In this document: one piece after another, positions 63,442-64,000 of the stretch
Position numbering within the stretch: position 1 is the first letter of the stretch
Layout: each line of letters starts with the position of its first letter
NCBI RefSeq assembly: GCF_034670185.1
Contig: NZ_JAXMNY010000002.1
Coordinates: 496,001 to 560,000 of the forward strand
Direction of reading: 5' to 3'
DNA: 64,000 nucleotides
Source: Nisaea sp.
GTDB lineage: Bacteria > Pseudomonadota > Alphaproteobacteria > Thalassobaculales > Thalassobaculaceae
Notes under the pieces: generated by a model
Told to the model about the DNA's origin: nothing
The model's input: the letters and a program-made list of their open reading frames with translations, nothing else
Databases searched by the model: none
Position numbers and translations under genes: made by a program

Positions 63442-63478
63442 GACCAATTGCCGCAGGCTTCGGCCGGCGGGAACTGAA

Positions 63479-63505
63479 ACGGGCGTCCTTCGGGGCGCCC
63501 GTTTT
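63479..63505 (+). terminator. Intrinsic terminator after rpmE
   Basis: ACGGGCGTCC (63479-63488) pairs with GGGCGCCCGT (63493-63502), one G-U pair, around a UUCG tetraloop, followed by TTTT. Strong terminator. Confidence 0.9.
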
Positions 63506-63599
63506 CGTTTGCGTATTTTTACCTCTTGAATCCGATTTTCCCCTTTCCCACGTTCTGGTCAGGCGTCGTTGCCGGTTTCGGGACGATGTCTCTGTAACG

Positions 63600-63661
63600 C
63601 CACCCGGCCAGATATATGGCGGGTGACAAATTGACGACCATGTTGCTTGGAAAGGATATGG
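63600..63661 (+). promoter_or_regulatory. ROSE-like RNA thermometer in the hsp20 leader
   Basis: Two hairpins precede hsp20. The first pairs 63601-63610 with 63617-63625 (one bulged G). The second pairs 63638-63648 with 63652-63661 over a 3-base loop, with G63645 bulged: UUGCU on the left lies against AAGGA on the right, the arrangement of the ROSE element in which the Shine-Dalgarno is masked at low temperature. The stem also covers the ATG at 63658. Confidence 0.75.
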
Positions 63662-63666
63662 ACCCT

Positions 63667-64000
63667 ATGCGTACGATCGATTTTTCCCCGATGTTCCGTA
63701 ATTCCGTCGGTTTCGACCGCATGGCGCAGCTTGCCGATACGGCGCTTCGCACCACTGCGGCCGGTAATCAGACGACCTACCCGCCTTACAATATCGAGAA
63801 GGTCAGCGATGACGACTACCGGATCTCGATGGCGGTCGCCGGATTCGCCGAACAGGATATCGACGTCACCGTGAACCAGAATTCCCTCATTATCACCGGT
63901 AAGGTCGAAAAGTCCGACGACGGTGAGAATCGGGAGTTCCTGCATCGCGGCATCGCCGAACGCGCCTTCGAGCGTCGGTTCGAGCTTGCCGATTTCATCA
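63667..64000 (+). CDS. Small heat-shock protein Hsp20 (partial, 5' part)
   Basis: The frame continues past the window end. The visible 111 residues start MRTIDFSPMFRNSVGFDRM and lead into the alpha-crystallin domain (YPPYNIEKVSDDDYRISMAV, then GFAEQDIDVTVNQN). The starts at 63658 and 63667 are both in frame; 63667 has better spacing to AAGGA. Small heat-shock proteins of the IbpA type hold unfolded proteins during heat stress. The leader carries a ROSE-like thermometer, and a possible heat-shock -35 element CTTGAA is at 63525-63530. Confidence 0.92.
   Translation, partial: MRTIDFSPMFRNSVGFDRMAQLADTALRTTAAGNQTTYPPYNIEKVSDDDYRISMAVAGFAEQDIDVTVNQNSLIITGKVEKSDDGENREFLHRGIAERAFERRFELADFI

Noticed and set aside
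63525..63554. Sigma-32 promoter of hsp20 (CTTGAA with CCCACGTT or CCCCTTTC)
   Set aside because: The -35 match is good but neither -10 candidate has both the right sequence and spacing, so I do not list it as a feature.
1..64000. CRISPR arrays, tRNA or rRNA genes
   Set aside because: No regularly spaced direct repeats and no cloverleaf or rRNA-like segments were recognised by eye. Running dedicated search tools would settle this.

Overview
The window is one 64 kb piece of a GC-rich alphaproteobacterial chromosome, packed with genes on both strands. The gene content fits a Rhodospirillales-type, probably free-living marine or aquatic organism. Pointers are a cysteine-free L31 of alphaproteobacterial type, a 6S RNA between zapA and the 5-formyl-THF cyclo-ligase gene, a heat-shock gene behind a ROSE-like RNA thermometer, a TAXI-type TRAP transporter, and many small catabolic enzymes. 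The genus is inference only. No rRNA, tRNA, insertion sequence, prophage or CRISPR array was recognised.

Layout. 1-4.4 kb: the 3' end of an unknown gene, a DUF2889 protein, a CBS-domain protein and an aroK-aroB-CorC-like block on the minus strand. 4.6-8.6 kb: a small membrane ORF, a secreted helical-repeat protein, xerD and accA. 8.7-13.6 kb: a three-gene HlyD/RbbA/YhhJ-type ABC-2 exporter. 13.6-18.2 kb: a nitrilase-family amidase, grxC, comF, a divergent methyltransferase, a beta-carbonic anhydrase and a TIM-barrel isomerase. 18.4-22.6 kb: a four-PAS histidine kinase with an HD-GYP response regulator. 22.8-31.6 kb: an SDR, an M20 peptidase, a KefG/KefC-like pair, a B12-type radical SAM protein, a nitroreductase, a GNAT and a homocysteine methyltransferase. 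31.7-36.7 kb: a TAXI TRAP system, a fumarase/aspartase-family lyase and a PhyH dioxygenase. 36.9-38.5 kb: KDPG aldolase and a KDG-type kinase. 38.5-47 kb: a PiT phosphate transporter, an RND efflux pump with its adaptor, an AbgB-like amidohydrolase and a PEP-mutase-family enzyme. 47-49.2 kb: ymdB-like, fcl, 6S RNA, zapA and DUF4164. 49.4-54.2 kb: tkt-gap-fba-thiE. 54.3-55.3 kb: a three-gene cassette of lower GC with an XRE regulator. 55.6-61.2 kb: efp, suhB, an OmpA-like protein and a MotA/MotB-like pair. 61.3-64 kb: an MsbA-type ABC exporter, rpmE and a partial hsp20.

Most genes are housekeeping or ordinary metabolism. Central carbon flow is represented by tkt, gap and fba (no pgk between them) and by the KDPG/KDG pair. 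Envelope functions include three exporters, a phosphate transporter and a MotAB-like stator pair next to an OmpA protein.

The parts that deserve a second look are: the MotA/MotB-like pair with long extensions plus OmpA neighbour (57-61 kb); the XRE/two-TM/unknown cassette with its own strong promoter and a hairpin over its ribosome binding site (54.3-55.3 kb); the ROSE-like thermometer (63.6 kb); the 6S RNA (48.4-48.6 kb); and the B12-type radical SAM protein with an added zinc ribbon and helical repeats (27.5-29.6 kb).
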